Of a DNA stretch of 64,000 nucleotides, positions 34,575-46,014 are shown one piece after another (within the stretch, counting starts at the first letter, position 1; each line of letters begins with the position of its first letter). The notes beneath the pieces are model-generated. The model was given only the letters and a program-made list of their open reading frames with translations. It did no database searches and was not told the origin of the DNA. This DNA is from Toxorhynchites rutilus septentrionalis (Eukaryota > Arthropoda > Insecta > Diptera > Culicidae): the NCBI RefSeq assembly GCF_029784135.1, contig NC_073745.1, forward strand, positions 278,291,803 through 278,355,802, read 5' to 3'. Position numbers and translations under genes: made by a program.

Positions 34575-34755
34575 GCAATTCCATGCCAAACCAATATAGT
34601 GGTTCTCAGATTTTCGTAAAAAGTGATAGTTTTGTTCTTTATCGCAAAACATTAGACCCGTATTTTTTTATTTATTTAGTAGGGTGACCATTTCCATTTT
34701 AGGGTTGTCCGAAAAATCGGGTTTTTTTTCGTTTTTGATTAATGATTTTTTAAAG
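34575..34755. mobile_element. Fold-back element, copy 3, left portion
   Basis: It begins ATTCCATGCCAAACCAATATAGTGG and carries AGTGATAGTTTTGTTC, TTAGACCCGTATTTT and CATTTCCATTTTAGGG, the left-arm wording of copy 1. It is cut by a TTAA-flanked element at 34760-36305 and resumes at 36310. Confidence 0.7.
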
Positions 34756-34759
34756 TTAA

Positions 34760-36305
34760 CTCTTTGCGGTCGTCTGTCTGCTCTCAGCCACTATACCTTT
34801 TTAACCGTTCTGGTCGTTTGTCTGCTCTCATCCACCACAGCAAGAAACCATGCTTATCTTATATTTTACTCAACCAACAGTTTATGCTTTTCCTAAACGA
34901 AGCTTGATGTCTAGTGAACCTGTTCACGAATCAATACGGCGTAATAGTAACCATGAGTGATAGATAACGGTACTCAATACCAAACAAAGTAGTCACCCAC
35001 ATAAAACAAAACACAGTGCGTTGAATGCATAGGAATGTGGGACAAAAATCATAACAGCAGAACTTAGTCATTGTAAAACATTGGTGTGATAAAAAAGATT
35101 GCTCATAAGTATCATAACTACTGTTTACATAAATGTCTCATGTTATTTGAATAATCGCATAAGTGTCTCAAGCGACAAAATCTTTGTTCATCTGAAGTGA
35201 AAAGTTCTGATCATTTTGGATACGCAGAAATCTTTATTTGAGTTACTACTGGTTCAAATTATGCTGAAGTAGATATTACATATACAGGGCGGACTCGATT
35301 ATATAATATACAGTCTCTGGTTTTTTTTCACTGTATATATATATAATCGAATCCTATATATGATCGAGTCAAAAAAAACTTTTTTTTTCATTCGTTTTTT
35401 ATGCATGTATTTTTCGTTTTTTGAATATAAAAGAAGAATTAGATTTTTGATTCATCCCCTTAAAATCAGAAAACACCTTTCTCACATTGCAAAAATAAAT
35501 TTATCCAGATTTTCTCAGGAGGTGATAGACGGTCATATTTGATAAAAAAAAATCGTTCTGCGCATATGTTCAAATTTCAACAATGACAGAGTTATAGAGC
35601 TTTTTTCGTTTCGGACTCTGTTGTCTCAAACTGGCTCTACATTAAAAAGTACGCTAGGGAATACAGTGCTGTTGCTTTCATTCGAAAGATGATAAAATTT
35701 AGTACAGTATATAGTAGTAGAACATCTAAATTAGTGGATTTTTATAAAATTTGGAAGTGAAAACTTAAAAGTTAATAATTTTTAATGTGTTATTATTAAT
35801 TTTATTCTAAAATATTATATTGAATTTGATTATTTCTATCAATTAAATTGAAGCTCTCTAATCGTCCTACAATTTGTTCTTTGACGCCAAACTTCTATTC
35901 TTCTTAATTTGGCTGTAATATCGATATAAACCATTCCTGGTGAAATTCAAGAAAAATCTCCAAAAATCATGATTTTTACCCCACTGTACATGTAATAGCC
36001 ATTTAAATTTCACCTTAACGTTGAAAAGTTACCATTTTTTTTAAATAAGTCATATTTGAATCATAGAAATTTTTTTTTTCAAACTATATGTAATCGACTC
36101 CAAAATTGTATATAATCGAATCATACATAATCGAATCATATATAATCGAGTCTGTATATAATCGAGTCCGATATGTATATAGTTCACAAAAAAAAAGAAA
36201 AAACTGTATGTTTTTCATAATCTTGCATGTATCAATGCTTTTTTAAGGAAAAATAATTCCAACCAGTACGATACCCATGCCCAAATTTAATACGACCGCA
36301 AAGGG
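34760..36305. mobile_element. TTAA-flanked element (piggyBac-type ends), non-autonomous
   Basis: TTAA occurs at 34756-34759 and 36306-36309, with inverted ends CTCTTTGCGGTCG and CGACCGCAAAGGG. A TTAA target with CCC-like termini is the rule for piggyBac transposons. It encodes no transposase. The left end is duplicated: CGGTCGTCTGTCTGCTCTCA near 34768 and TGGTCGTTTGTCTGCTCTCA near 34811. A TA-flanked element (35285-36175) sits inside. A short, cleaner relative lies at 48981-49217. Confidence 0.8.
35285..36175. mobile_element. TA-flanked MITE with 'GACTCGATTATAT' ends, copy A
   Basis: It starts CAGGGCGGACTCGATTATAT and ends TATATAATCGAGTCCGATATG, with TA at 35283-35284 and 36176-36177. Sub-terminal repeats of TATAATCGAATC or TATAATCGAGTC recur near both ends (for example 35340-35370 and 36105-36165). 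No transposase. Copy B is at 61355-61885. Confidence 0.85.
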
Positions 36306-36309
36306 TTAA

Positions 36310-36610
36310 CCAATGGTTCGAAAAATAATTTTTTTCCTCTATTCTTCAATAAAAAAATCATAACTTTTGATCTACTGGACCGATTTAGATGATCGACAGA
36401 TAAAATTAAGTCTTTTTTGAAAAATATTAGGCATTCAAAAAAAAATGGATTTTGATTTCGTGATTATTGATTGTATTAGTTTTTTTATAGTTTACATGGT
36501 TTCGAGACCAAGGATGCTATATTTTCTTGGAAGCTGAAGGCATATAACATATAACATATCCAAAAATCAAAGATGTATATGCGTTGATTTTTTACGAAGT
36601 TACCGCATTT
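36310..36610. mobile_element. Fold-back element, copy 3, resumed portion
   Basis: It continues the body after the TTAA insertion: CATAACTTTTGATCTACTGG, then the TTACATGGTTTCGAGACC phrase (uninterrupted here, unlike in copy 1) and TTCTTGGAAGCTGAAGG. It ends near 36610 without a right arm. Confidence 0.65.
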
Positions 36611-39600
36611 CAAAAATCACTCTAAATTTCCGACTCCGCAGTCTGTTCCTATAACTTTTTTTCGAGTGTATGTTCCTAAGAGCGTTATGTTATCATACTG
36701 AATCATTTATTTATGAACACTTCGTTGAAATGTCGATGCTAAAAACCGCGACCCTGAACTGGAATCAAAGGTGGAGCTCACAATGCTCACAATGTGGCTG
36801 GCGGTGCTAGCACTAACACCGCCAGCCACTCAGTCACGGGAGCCACTGCTCGGTAACATACATCTGCCATATGTGACATCACGGGATAATATTGCGTATG
36901 TAGACTGATAAATTAACCGTACGTGACATTATAAGGTAAACGGCACGAGTGGGTGCTCATGAACAGCAATCGGAAACATCTACCGCATGTTGTTCATCCA
37001 ATCACACGATAAACACAGATCATTTGCGAAATTAATTAATCACCGCGTGCCACAATTCAAGATTTAACATACACGAGTTCAATGCCATCTACAGGCGCTG
37101 TTCCGAAAAAAAAAAGGAAAACGATGCACAGCACAAATCCTCGCATTTGCACGCGCTGCTCAGAAGTTTAACCCTCATCCACTGTTCGTGCGAGCCTAAT
37201 TGAACCGAATTAACATACGCCCTCGCCAAACGTACAAAAGATCACCCACGCTCGAAGAATTTTCCCGCGAATGAAAGTGCTTGAAACTGACCGTCGAACA
37301 TTGGAAAATGCATTCCCGGGAAATATGCAATTGAGTTGGGGTGGTCAAATTGGAGCAGGAAGCCGCCGGGGCGCGGTGAACCACTGCTGTTGCATTCGAA
37401 GCGATACTCCCGGACAAACAGTGACGTTTCCGGTGATAATAAAATAATTAAACTTTAATTGTCCTGGCCGAACGATTTTATCGTCAATTTTAAATGATTG
37501 CGTGTTTAAAATGTCCGCCAGTTTTTTACTGTTTTCCGTTCGCTTCCTCGATTTCCAGTCACAAATGCAACTGGCAGTGTTAAATTTTCCACCCGAGTAA
37601 CGACGCTGAATGTTCCCCGTAACCGTGGCAGCAGGGCAGGACATTTACGGCGAAACCGATTGGCCTTTAATGGTGCTGGAAAAAGGACGGCAGCTGCGAG
37701 GGCGCTTGGGTGGGAAAACATTCGTCCCCATGTTTCGATAATTCGGGACAAATTTAGCGAACGGGTTTAATGCTGGAAAATCAAGTTTTTGTTGCATCCG
37801 CATAACATTACCTGGATCACAATTTAAACTTTCATCAATTCATCGAAATTGGGCAGCATACCAGATATAGATATGCCACTGGGGTGAAATAACCTACGCT
37901 GTGGATCATAACAAATCCTCTATTTACCCCTTGGGGTAAATAAAGCACCACCATGCAAATCAATATTGTGTATATGCGCCATGGCTGAATGAGGGCTTAC
38001 GTTTCATCAGCATTATAGCGTTGAAGCCTAGCCAATGTTCGACTAGGTTTTTTCCCGCTCCCTATTTTAAGTCGCCTAAAAATCCTGGTCAGAGCATGTG
38101 CATCGGTGGGCGGAAAAAGCATGGAGAAACGCTACACAAACTGTGAAAATATGTATGCTTGCATGCTTGCGTAACCCACACCGAATGTGTGCAACGATCG
38201 AGACAAAAATGAAAACAAACACACGATACCATTGAACCGCTGGTGCAATAAAACGATTGATACACAAACATGTCTGCCTCCACCGATTTTTAGTTTCCAT
38301 TTGCATTAGGCTTGTATTACGAAACCATGAAAGTGTTGCGAAATGAAGGGTTCTTTTTGAAACGGTTCTAAAACTTGATAGAGAAACTTCGCTCTTCTGA
38401 CGTGAAACGAAACGATAGCCATCGAGATAAAATATTCAATAAAGTTTAAATAAAACATTTTGTAACACCAGTAACAATGTAGTTCTGTTCAGCATGAAAT
38501 TCTGGATCATAAATCATAGAATCACAGACAATATAGATTTATAATTTTTTTTAAAAATCTGTTCTCTTTGAGTCCAATTGATGATACCCCACTTCTGATT
38601 CCATCCGAATCATTTCCCTTCTAATCAGGTCAACCCAAGAGAAAGTATTCAAAACACCAAACGGTTCCTAATAATCCTCGTGTGAGTGCGCGCACCCGTC
38701 GTCACGATGGATGACCTAATTATTCCAATTTGAGCCACCAGACGACGAGCCATGAAAAAAACGACGTTCTTTCAAGTCCGAGGGCCCTTTCCTCTTCATC
38801 AGTTCGTGACATTCACTGTCCCCAATTACTAGAAGCAAAGCACCAGGCTCATTCGCTTTGACTGACGTGACTATCTCGATATCTCGCAAGGACATCTGTA
38901 ATGGATGAAATTTTGATATCCAATTAACTGGCTCGTGCAATGGAGCGATGAAATATGAACGTATTTTTGGATCACTATAATATTTATTGATGGATTCCAA
39001 ATTTTTGGATAAAAAAATCTTCCGCTTTCATTTACTTTTCATTTTGTGCTACAAAATAGAATAAAGTGAGAGGTGGTTCCGGTTGCTTGATCAATACACT
39101 GGATAGCAGCAGCCGTTTGTGTTCGAAGAAAATCAATTACACCCGGGTATGGGATCGTGACATTATCCCATCTTGTCTTTGTTTGTTTGGAGAACCAACA
39201 TAATGACACCCACCTTATCCTTCAACCATTAATAACTCATACTGGCACATATGGTGACATGTTAGGCAATCGTACACCGTCCTAATAATAGCTGTTATTA
39301 TCCGTACACCCGCGCGTTCTTAGTTTGCTTTGTTGCACAATAGAATGTTGTCCGGGTTCGTTTTTTTTTGAATGTGTTTATGCGATTCAACATATAGATA
39401 GATTTTCTAGTTTATTTCTGTATAACTCTGACTGTAGTCCACGCTATGTGTGTATCAATGTTTTTATTTGTTTGGATGTCATGTTAAAGTGTTGTAGTAA
39501 GAATGTTGACATCAACAAAGTAATATAAAAACAATAATCGTCATAGACTCGATTTGTTTGAATATGTTTTCCACTAATCAAGTACACGTGGACATTGAAA

Positions 39601-40880
39601 TAAAGTTATTATATAATTACTTTGAACCTGCATCTTTTGAATGCAAAAAGAAAAGTATAATTTGTAATGCAGTGAATAATGCCTAATTCGAGTTTAACCC
39701 TTTAACGGGTACTGGCAGCTATATTGCCATCAACAAAATATATTCTTTTCGCTGCACTTTGACTTATATTTCAATATTTTACTCAGTCAAAATCTTCTAA
39801 AGGAATCTGGTAATACTCCATTTTTGTTGGGCTGCTAAAAATGTACGATATTAATTTGGGAGTCATTTAGAGCGCCTGCAGAAAATTCTATTCAAAATCG
39901 TTGAAAATGCAACAAGTTGAAAAGTTTTTCACTGTAAACGTACTATTTAGGATCTACTGTGTAAGGCCATGTAATTTTATCAATAAAAGAAAAGAATTCA
40001 AATTTTTATTTTTTACTTTTAAACTCTATATAAAAAACAGTTTTTATTGCTGCACTAGATATATTGTAAATCGCTGAAATAATCGGTGTCACTTCACTAG
40101 GAATATTGTTTTGATTTTTGCATAACTAAAGGTGCAATTAAGTGAAGTGTTTTTGGGGTCAACGGGCCGTGGCAACTATATTGCCACCAATTTTTTCAAC
40201 TGTTTCAATAGTTCAATTTTTTTCAAAGATTAAGCGTATCGAACGGAAGATTGCTATTAGTTTGTATTTCTCCGTAATCTCCGAAATCTCTACCGAATGG
40301 CTGACGGTCCTCATAAAGAGTCTAAAGCTCAGCAGCAGTGTTGAAAAAAATCATCTTCGCTAAACTCAAATGCAAAGATTTTCGGGCTAGGTTGCATCGA
40401 AAACCTATATATTCCAAACGAAAATAAAAATGGCACATCCGGACAACCAGTGAATATGAGCAAATGATCTTTTGTTCTTCAATATGTTTTGAAGTTTATT
40501 TTTCCACCCAGTGTCATTTTCATCTTGACTATTCAAGATGCCAGAATTGAATTTCATTTTAGTCAAATGAATGTCAGCTGTTGGTTACTATCAACCTGAG
40601 GCAGCTGTGTGCGGTTGGATTTTATTTATACCGTTGTTACCGTCTTGCCAAACAAAATCCTGCTCGATTGCTTGCAAAGTTCGTTTCATCGAACTCTGGC
40701 GATTTTGTGCTCTAAATGGTACAGCCTGACAAATTTTTTAGTTTATGAATTTTGACTCAAAATCAATGCCAGATCGAATGTCGTATCGAATGTGATGAAT
40801 ATCAATTTGTTGCTTTTGATATTCAAAGTATAAATAACAGCAAAGTTATAAGCCCCACTCAATGCCGCATTCATTCATTA
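36611..40880. other. Non-coding stretch, no gene recognised
   Basis: This is one of the least repetitive and least AT-rich parts of the window. A minus-strand frame at 38716-39000 (94 codons) has a balanced composition but no known domain. Minus-strand frames at 37196-37751 overlap each other in different frames. Similar phrases AACGGGTACTGGCAGCTATATTGCC (39706) and AACGGGCCGTGGCAACTATATTGCC (40162) recur in the same orientation about 455 bases apart, suggesting a remnant repeat. The region could be intronic DNA of a gene whose exons lie outside. Confidence 0.4.
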
Positions 40881-41071
40881 CAGGAAAACCAGTTTTTGTG
40901 CGGTTGTTTTTTGTGCGATTTCTCATTTGTGTGACTGTTTAGGTGCGATATTATTATTTGTGTGATTAGTTTGTGTGATTCAAGACCCGATGTCATAATA
41001 AAATCGCACAAAAAGAGTCGCACAAACGAGGAATCACGCGAAAAGGGGCCGCACAAAAACAGGTTTGCCTG
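40881..41071. mobile_element. 191-bp TA-flanked palindromic MITE
   Basis: The ends CAGGAAAACCAGTTTTTGTG and the inverse of CACAAAAACAGGTTTGCCTG pair well and are flanked by TA at 40879-40880 and 41072-41073. The interior repeats GTGCGATTT- and GTGTGATT-type words on one side and their inverse on the other, so the single strand could fold along its length. Non-coding. Confidence 0.9.
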
Positions 41072-41329
41072 TATAGCAAATTTGTTCATGCATTAGCGAT
41101 ATGAACAAAATGAACTCGTGTTTTATTGTCATCAATATAATGAGGATTCGTTACTCGTGAATATTTGTTGATATTCTAAGACACTGCTCAGCAGTGCAGT
41201 GAGAAAAAAGTATGACAATTTCCATTAGTCGATTTCAAAATTAATGCAATAGGATAGGGCGGGGCTAGTTGGTCATAGGGGTAAGTTGATCAGTGACGAT
41301 ATCTTGGAATTTGAACGTCCAAAAAATTA

Positions 41330-41835
41330 GCGATCTATGGATGAAAAATTACAAATGAAACACAAATTTCTGCATTACTCGAGAATTAATCAAGCAAATA
41401 AAACCAAATTAGGCATATTGAGGTTTTAGGGCGCAATAAATGATTATATGGTGGTTAGACTCTCCCCCTCTCCATGGAGCCAAATTTGTCATGCGAATGT
41501 TTGAGGGGGCACGAAACGATTCCATGGTGAAGAGACACTCCTCCCCTCTCTCTGAGGGGGGGGGGGGGGACTGCCATACAAACGAAACATAAACTTCTGC
41601 ATAACTCGAGAACTAATCAAGCACAATTTGGAATGGGAGGGTTTTTGGGTATGAGCAATGTTTCTATGATGGTATGACACCCCTCTCTCCTCTGGAATGA
41701 ACTCTGAAGGAAAAAGAGAAAATTAGGAAAATTAATCCCCATATGTTCTACAATTACTGCTGTTAGTCCATTTGATGTTTGCGCTAGCGAAATTGATCTT
41801 TGTTCGAAGCTGAAAATGGATTTTAATGTGATGAA
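41330..41835 (-). repeat. Inverted copy of the LINE-tail-like repeat seen at 2540-3200
   Basis: It matches the inverse of the 130-bp units (ATTACTCGAGAATTAATCAAG, CTCTCTCTGAGGGGGG, GTTTCTATGATGGTATGACA). It then matches the inverse of the upstream part (GTCCATTTGATGTTTGCGCTAGCG with TTCGTTAGCGCAAACATCAAATGG at 2600). A run of 14-15 G lies at 41557-41571. Confidence 0.65.
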
Positions 41836-42204
41836 ACGCACTCCTATATCTTCTCTTATCTATTCCAAAGAAAGAGTATCGTCGAATATATTGATAAGAG
41901 CAAAACTCGAGGATCCTTCATTATCCGATTTAGGGCTGTCTTTATTCTACCATATTTTCTGTATAAAACATTTATTCCATGTAACGGAGAAACATGTTAT
42001 TTGCAAGTGGTTGAAAAATCTTTAACGAGAATGGTGTCTGAAAATAATCTGATATTATAATGATGAGTTTTGTTAGAAAGGAATTTCATAGTAAAAGGTA
42101 AATACAACGGGGTCGATTAGAAGATCAATCAAACAAACAGTTCTGCGGTGGGATCCATGAAGTTGCTCATAGTAAGAAAACATGAATGTTTGAAGGTATT
42201 AATA

Positions 42205-42242
42205 ACAAAAAACAAATTTTGGGCGGGACGAAGTTTGCCGGG
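42205..42242 (+). repeat. Possible Helitron-like 3' end
   Basis: The segment reads GGGCGGGACGAAGTTTGCCG, then GGTCAGCTAG followed by T. This wording, ending in CTAG before T, is widespread as the 3' border of a repeat in insect genomes and fits the CTRR-T rule of Helitrons. I see no 5' TC end and no clear hairpin, so this is a weak assignment. Confidence 0.3.
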
Positions 42243-42577
42243 TCAGCTAGTGGTAAATAATCATGAAAAAAATCGGTTCTAACGTAAAACAAAAGTTTAT
42301 TGTGTGTATTAGTTTTAATTGTTAATGGGAATCGCTTCTAAAATTATTTGTATTGAATTTTCATTGGTATTCTTTTTCATATATAGAGGGGTTAGTTGGT
42401 CATACAAATTGCTCGTTTGAGAGCAATGCATATAACATTTTCAGGTATGCCGCTATTTATTACGCAAGTTATTAACAAATATAGAAAGCACATGTTTTAC
42501 TGTTAAACCCAGTGTATTTGAAACGAGACAACCTGATACCAACCACCGCACAAACCACTTGCAATATAATTGTCATA

Positions 42578-42779
42578 CAGTAGAACTCCGATTATCCACG
42601 AAATAGTCTGGCTAGCTCACCGCGTATAACGAAAATCGCGGATAACGGAATATAGAACTAAAAATGAATTCCCGAACTGGAAAAAAGGAATTTTATTATG
42701 AAAACTATGTTTTATCAATACTTAAATTATTAAACTATCCGCACCGTGGATCATCACGCGGATAATCGGGGTTCCACTA
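42578..42779. mobile_element. 202-bp pogo-like TA-flanked MITE
   Basis: The ends CAGTAGAACTCCGATTATCC and the inverse of GGATAATCGGGGTTCCACTA are flanked by TA at 42576-42577 and 42780-42781. Termini of the form CAGTNGAACCCCGATTATCC are known from pogo/Tigger-type transposons. Non-coding. Confidence 0.88.
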
Positions 42780-42884
42780 TAATTATATTTTTTGCTGTAA
42801 AATTTTCATTAAATATATTAAACGCTCACATTGAATATAAGAACTCCCAATAATGCATCGAGTAATGTAGCATACCTGGAGGTT

Positions 42885-43034
42885 TTTTTTTCTGTATTAT
42901 AGTGACTTTCAACGCTTCTGGCTGGTTCGTCACTTTTACCTTCTATTTTGGAAGAATGTCGGGAGTGAGAATTGAACTCGTGATCTTGAGCGTGAGAAGT
43001 ATGGATGTTACCTCCACGCCAGATCGGCTCCGAA
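42885..43034 (-). mobile_element. tRNA-like SINE, copy 2 (inverted)
   Basis: Same body as the copy at 16487 but inverted, with its poly(T) start at the left. It is flanked by an exact 11-bp target duplication ACCTGGAGGTT (42874-42884 and 43035-43045). B-box-like GAATTGAACTC and body CATTCTTCCAAAAT-like words are visible in inverse. Confidence 0.93.
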
Positions 43035-43119
43035 ACCTGGAGGTTATTTCAATATACTTTAGGGCGAACGGTACAAATGTCATCAAAACAAATGCAAGCA
43101 CGAAACCGGATGTGCGCCG

Positions 43120-43283
43120 CAGGGATGCCAGGTGATTTTTTTCAAAAGTCTTGACATGGTACGAAAAAATGTCTTCAAATGTCTTCGCCATAATATCGGA
43201 AGAATGTTCTTCACACAAAAACGGAACTTCACTAAATCAAATGTCTTAAAAATTATGACATGTCTTCAAACCTGGAATCTCTG
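43120..43283. mobile_element. 164-bp hAT-type MITE
   Basis: The ends CAGGGATGCCAGGTGATTTT and the inverse of AACCTGGAATCTCTG are flanked by an 8-bp duplication with one mismatch, GTGCGCCG (43112-43119) and GTGCGCCA (43284-43291). An 8-bp target duplication with a CAG-starting end is typical of hAT. It is a short relative of the 954-bp element at 62342-63295, sharing repeated AAATGTCTTC words. Confidence 0.92.
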
Positions 43284-43591
43284 GTGCGCCACAAAGTGGA
43301 ATCGCTAGAAAATATTGCCTGACTAATTTCCAACAATGATGAGAATTTAAAATTTTCATTAATTTGTTCCTTTCCTTGACTACATGATATTTGATAACTG
43401 TTTTTTAATTTATTTAATTAATTTATAATAAAGGAAACTTCTAATGGAAAAACGCTTATTATTTGCTCGAAAAGAACATGGCTATTATTGACCGTGTGTG
43501 GGGTTAGTTGGTCTTCTTCGTACCTTCGTACCTTCGTACTACAAAATTATAGCCAAATTTATTCAAAAATGACCAGCCCCGCCCTACCCTA

Positions 43592-44984
43592 ATAGAGAAA
43601 TATTATTGTTGATCCTAACCAGAAATTCCTACGTTGTGTTTAACTAAAATTCGCGATGATCTACAGCACCACTCACCAGACGAAACTTTTAAACGTGTTC
43701 GCGACCGACAGCGCGAGAAAGGAGAAAGTATCCCTATTTCCAATTTCCAATGTCCATCCCTATCCTTATCCCCATCCAAGCCACTCCCCACCCTTCAATA
43801 ATGCAATGTGTGGTGCATTGCACTACTACAGACAGCAGTATTTCTCAGCTTACAACATATACGACATAACAAACGGAGAGAACCGTTTTCTTGCTATGCA
43901 ATAATTCATCCCAAAACCAACATTTGAATGTGAACCATCGCATTAAACAGATAACTGTCATCTCATTTCTATATTGTTTTCTTTGTCCATCCCGAGAGAA
44001 AGTAAATTTGTTGCAAGCCTGCCAATTTACGCTTTATGAACGCTAGACAGTGAGGCAAAAATAAACGAACATGATTATGTTTAGTAAACATAATCATGTA
44101 TTATGTTTAGTAAACTCAGCAAATGCAGTTAAATTAGTAAACTTCAAATCGTCGATTCTTCGCCATTAGAATATATAGATTGCGTATATTTTTTACGAAA
44201 AAAATAAATGCTTTACGAAAATACAAAATGCCTTCGGATATAATATAATATCTGATGCCCCCCTGGTATATGTGAACAAATACTGTATGCGTGCCCTTGT
44301 CCCTGCTAAATTGGTACAGATGATGGAAGCTACCCAGAATCACAACAACAACAAAAAAATAACCAATTTTAATTAATATTTTTTTTTTTACATTGACATT
44401 GATTTCCAAAAAGTGGTTGCTTAGAATCCAGATGTCCGATTAAAATATGATGTTTAACAAAGTTGTTAGAAAAGAAATGAACCATTGAGAAAAATAACAT
44501 TTTGAATGTACTGTTAAAAAATCTTTTTCATGAATCAACTTTAATATTAGCAACTTTTATATCTCAAAACACCCCTCCTCCGATATGATTTTGTATATTT
44601 TTATTGGGGAGCCCTTCCAATTTAACAAAGTTTGACGTACAGTGGTGCCGTGGTAAACGTACCAAAATGAGTACATGAATTTTCGAAAATCCTAATTATT
44701 TAAAAAAATTAACATGAAAAATTAAATCTACATGTGATTCTACATGAAAAACTATATGTCACGTTTTATTGTAGGACTAACCGTTCTCAATGTATAACCA
44801 TTTCTTTATAGTGAAAATAATGTTAGTGAAATTCTATACGATTTCGAAACCTTAATCGTAATATCCAGCAGTAATATGCATTTTATAGCATTTGACGAAC
44901 ATGACTTTAATTTAATAAATTGGTGGCTTTCCATTGAAGCCAATTAGCTAGTCATTTCTGAGAAAGATATTATTATTGCGAAAA
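43592..44984. other. Non-coding, no gene recognised
   Basis: There is a short perfect palindrome at about 44070-44098 (ACATGATTATG...CATAATCATGT). Frames up to 91 codons lack domains. Confidence 0.4.
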
Positions 44985-45575
44985 AAAAGTATTTTGTTTT
45001 ACATAGCATATCCAAAAATCAGAGATATGTTATTTTTCACTCTTGAAGTATGATTTAAAAAAAAATATTCTTAAAAACCTATGGGCCGATTCAGATTATC
45101 GATACATCAATTTGAAGCCAATGAGTTTGAAAACAAATATCATACTTGCGTTAAAATTGGATTCTAGTCGCACTGATGTGGTTTAGTCGCGTAGGAATAT
45201 TGAATATGTGAAAATAACCAACCTCGGTTTGAAGGAAAAATATTTTAAAAAAATTAGCACCCTTGGTCCCGAGACAAGGTAAACTATAAAAATCAAAATT
45301 TTTCGGAAGTGTAGTATTTTTTTCAAAGAAGACTGGTTCATTGGCCTCAATTTGATATGTTTGATCATGTTGATCTCTAAATTTGTTCAGTAATTCGAAA
45401 GTTATGATATTTTGAAAAAAGGCATTTCTGGAAAAGGGGGAAAGCATTAATTTTTTGGACCACCCTAACATGGGCACTCTTATTAAAAAATAAAAAAAAT
45501 ATGGGTCTAAAATTTTGTGATATGTAACAAAACTATCACTTTTCACGAAAATTTAAATAACCACTATATCGATTC
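44985..45575. mobile_element. Fold-back element, copy 4 (centre and right arm)
   Basis: It carries ACATAGCATATCCAAAAATCAGAG, GGATTCTAGTCGCACTGATG (central region), GCACCCTTGGTCCCGAGAC and, at the end, AACCACTATATCGATTCGGC. The order is the same as in copy 1. Confidence 0.65.
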
Positions 45576-45590
45576 GGCATGCTGTATATT

Positions 45591-46014
45591 AGGGTGCCAA
45601 TGAATGTATGGGAAAAAAGTCGACCTTAAAATTTCAAAAAGTTACCCCATTCAAAATGTTCATCACCTCGAAAAAACACGCTATGCAAAATTTCAGCAAA
45701 ATCGGACTCAAGGAAAAGTGGCGCAGAGTTTGAGTTTGAGTTTTTTGAAAATCGAAAAATGACCCAAAGAAAAAGTACATAAAAATTGTATTTTTGAAAA
45801 AAATATTGTTCCAAATATCTTAAAATTACATGAAACGTCGAGATCTCTTGTCATCTCGAAAATCGAAAAATCAATCAGACGGAAAAACGATCAAGTGCCA
45901 AAAAATTATGTTTTGAAAAAAAAAATTGTTTTCGATATAACGGTAAATCTCGACATGCAAATGTAAGACATTTAGCATCGACGTTTGGATTTTTTTTTGA
46001 AAACCCTTGGTCAT
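45591..46014 (+). repeat. Dispersed repeat family D, interrupted copy
   Basis: It begins after TA with GGGTGCCAATGAATGTATGG and includes TCAAAATGTTCATCACCTCG, GCAAAATTTCAGCAAAATCGG and GTGGCGCAGAG. The same succession starts at 63597. This copy is cut by the hAT-like element at 46015. Non-coding. Confidence 0.75.

Larger units (their letters stand above)
41252..43589. mobile_element. 2.3-kb TA-flanked TIR element holding several later insertions
   Basis: The left end GGATAGGGCGGGGCTAGTTG and the inverse of the right end (GGGTAGGGCGGGGCTGGTCA) pair over about 15-20 bp, with TA at 41250-41251 and 43590-43591. Phrases like GGGGTTAGTTGGTC recur inside at 42389 and 43500. No transposase is seen. 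Inside lie an inverted RTE-like repeat, a pogo-like MITE, a SINE and a small hAT-type MITE. The age of the pairing is uncertain because the ends are short. Confidence 0.55.

Noticed and set aside
38716..39000. Minus-strand frame of 94 codons with balanced composition
   Set aside because: No recognised domain, no splice-site or neighbouring exon evidence, and similar lengths occur by chance in the less AT-rich parts. It would need transcript or cross-species support.
39694..40200. Two similar CTATATTGCCA-containing phrases thought to be the ends of an element
   Set aside because: They are in the same orientation, not inverted, and no duplication or repeated interior was found.
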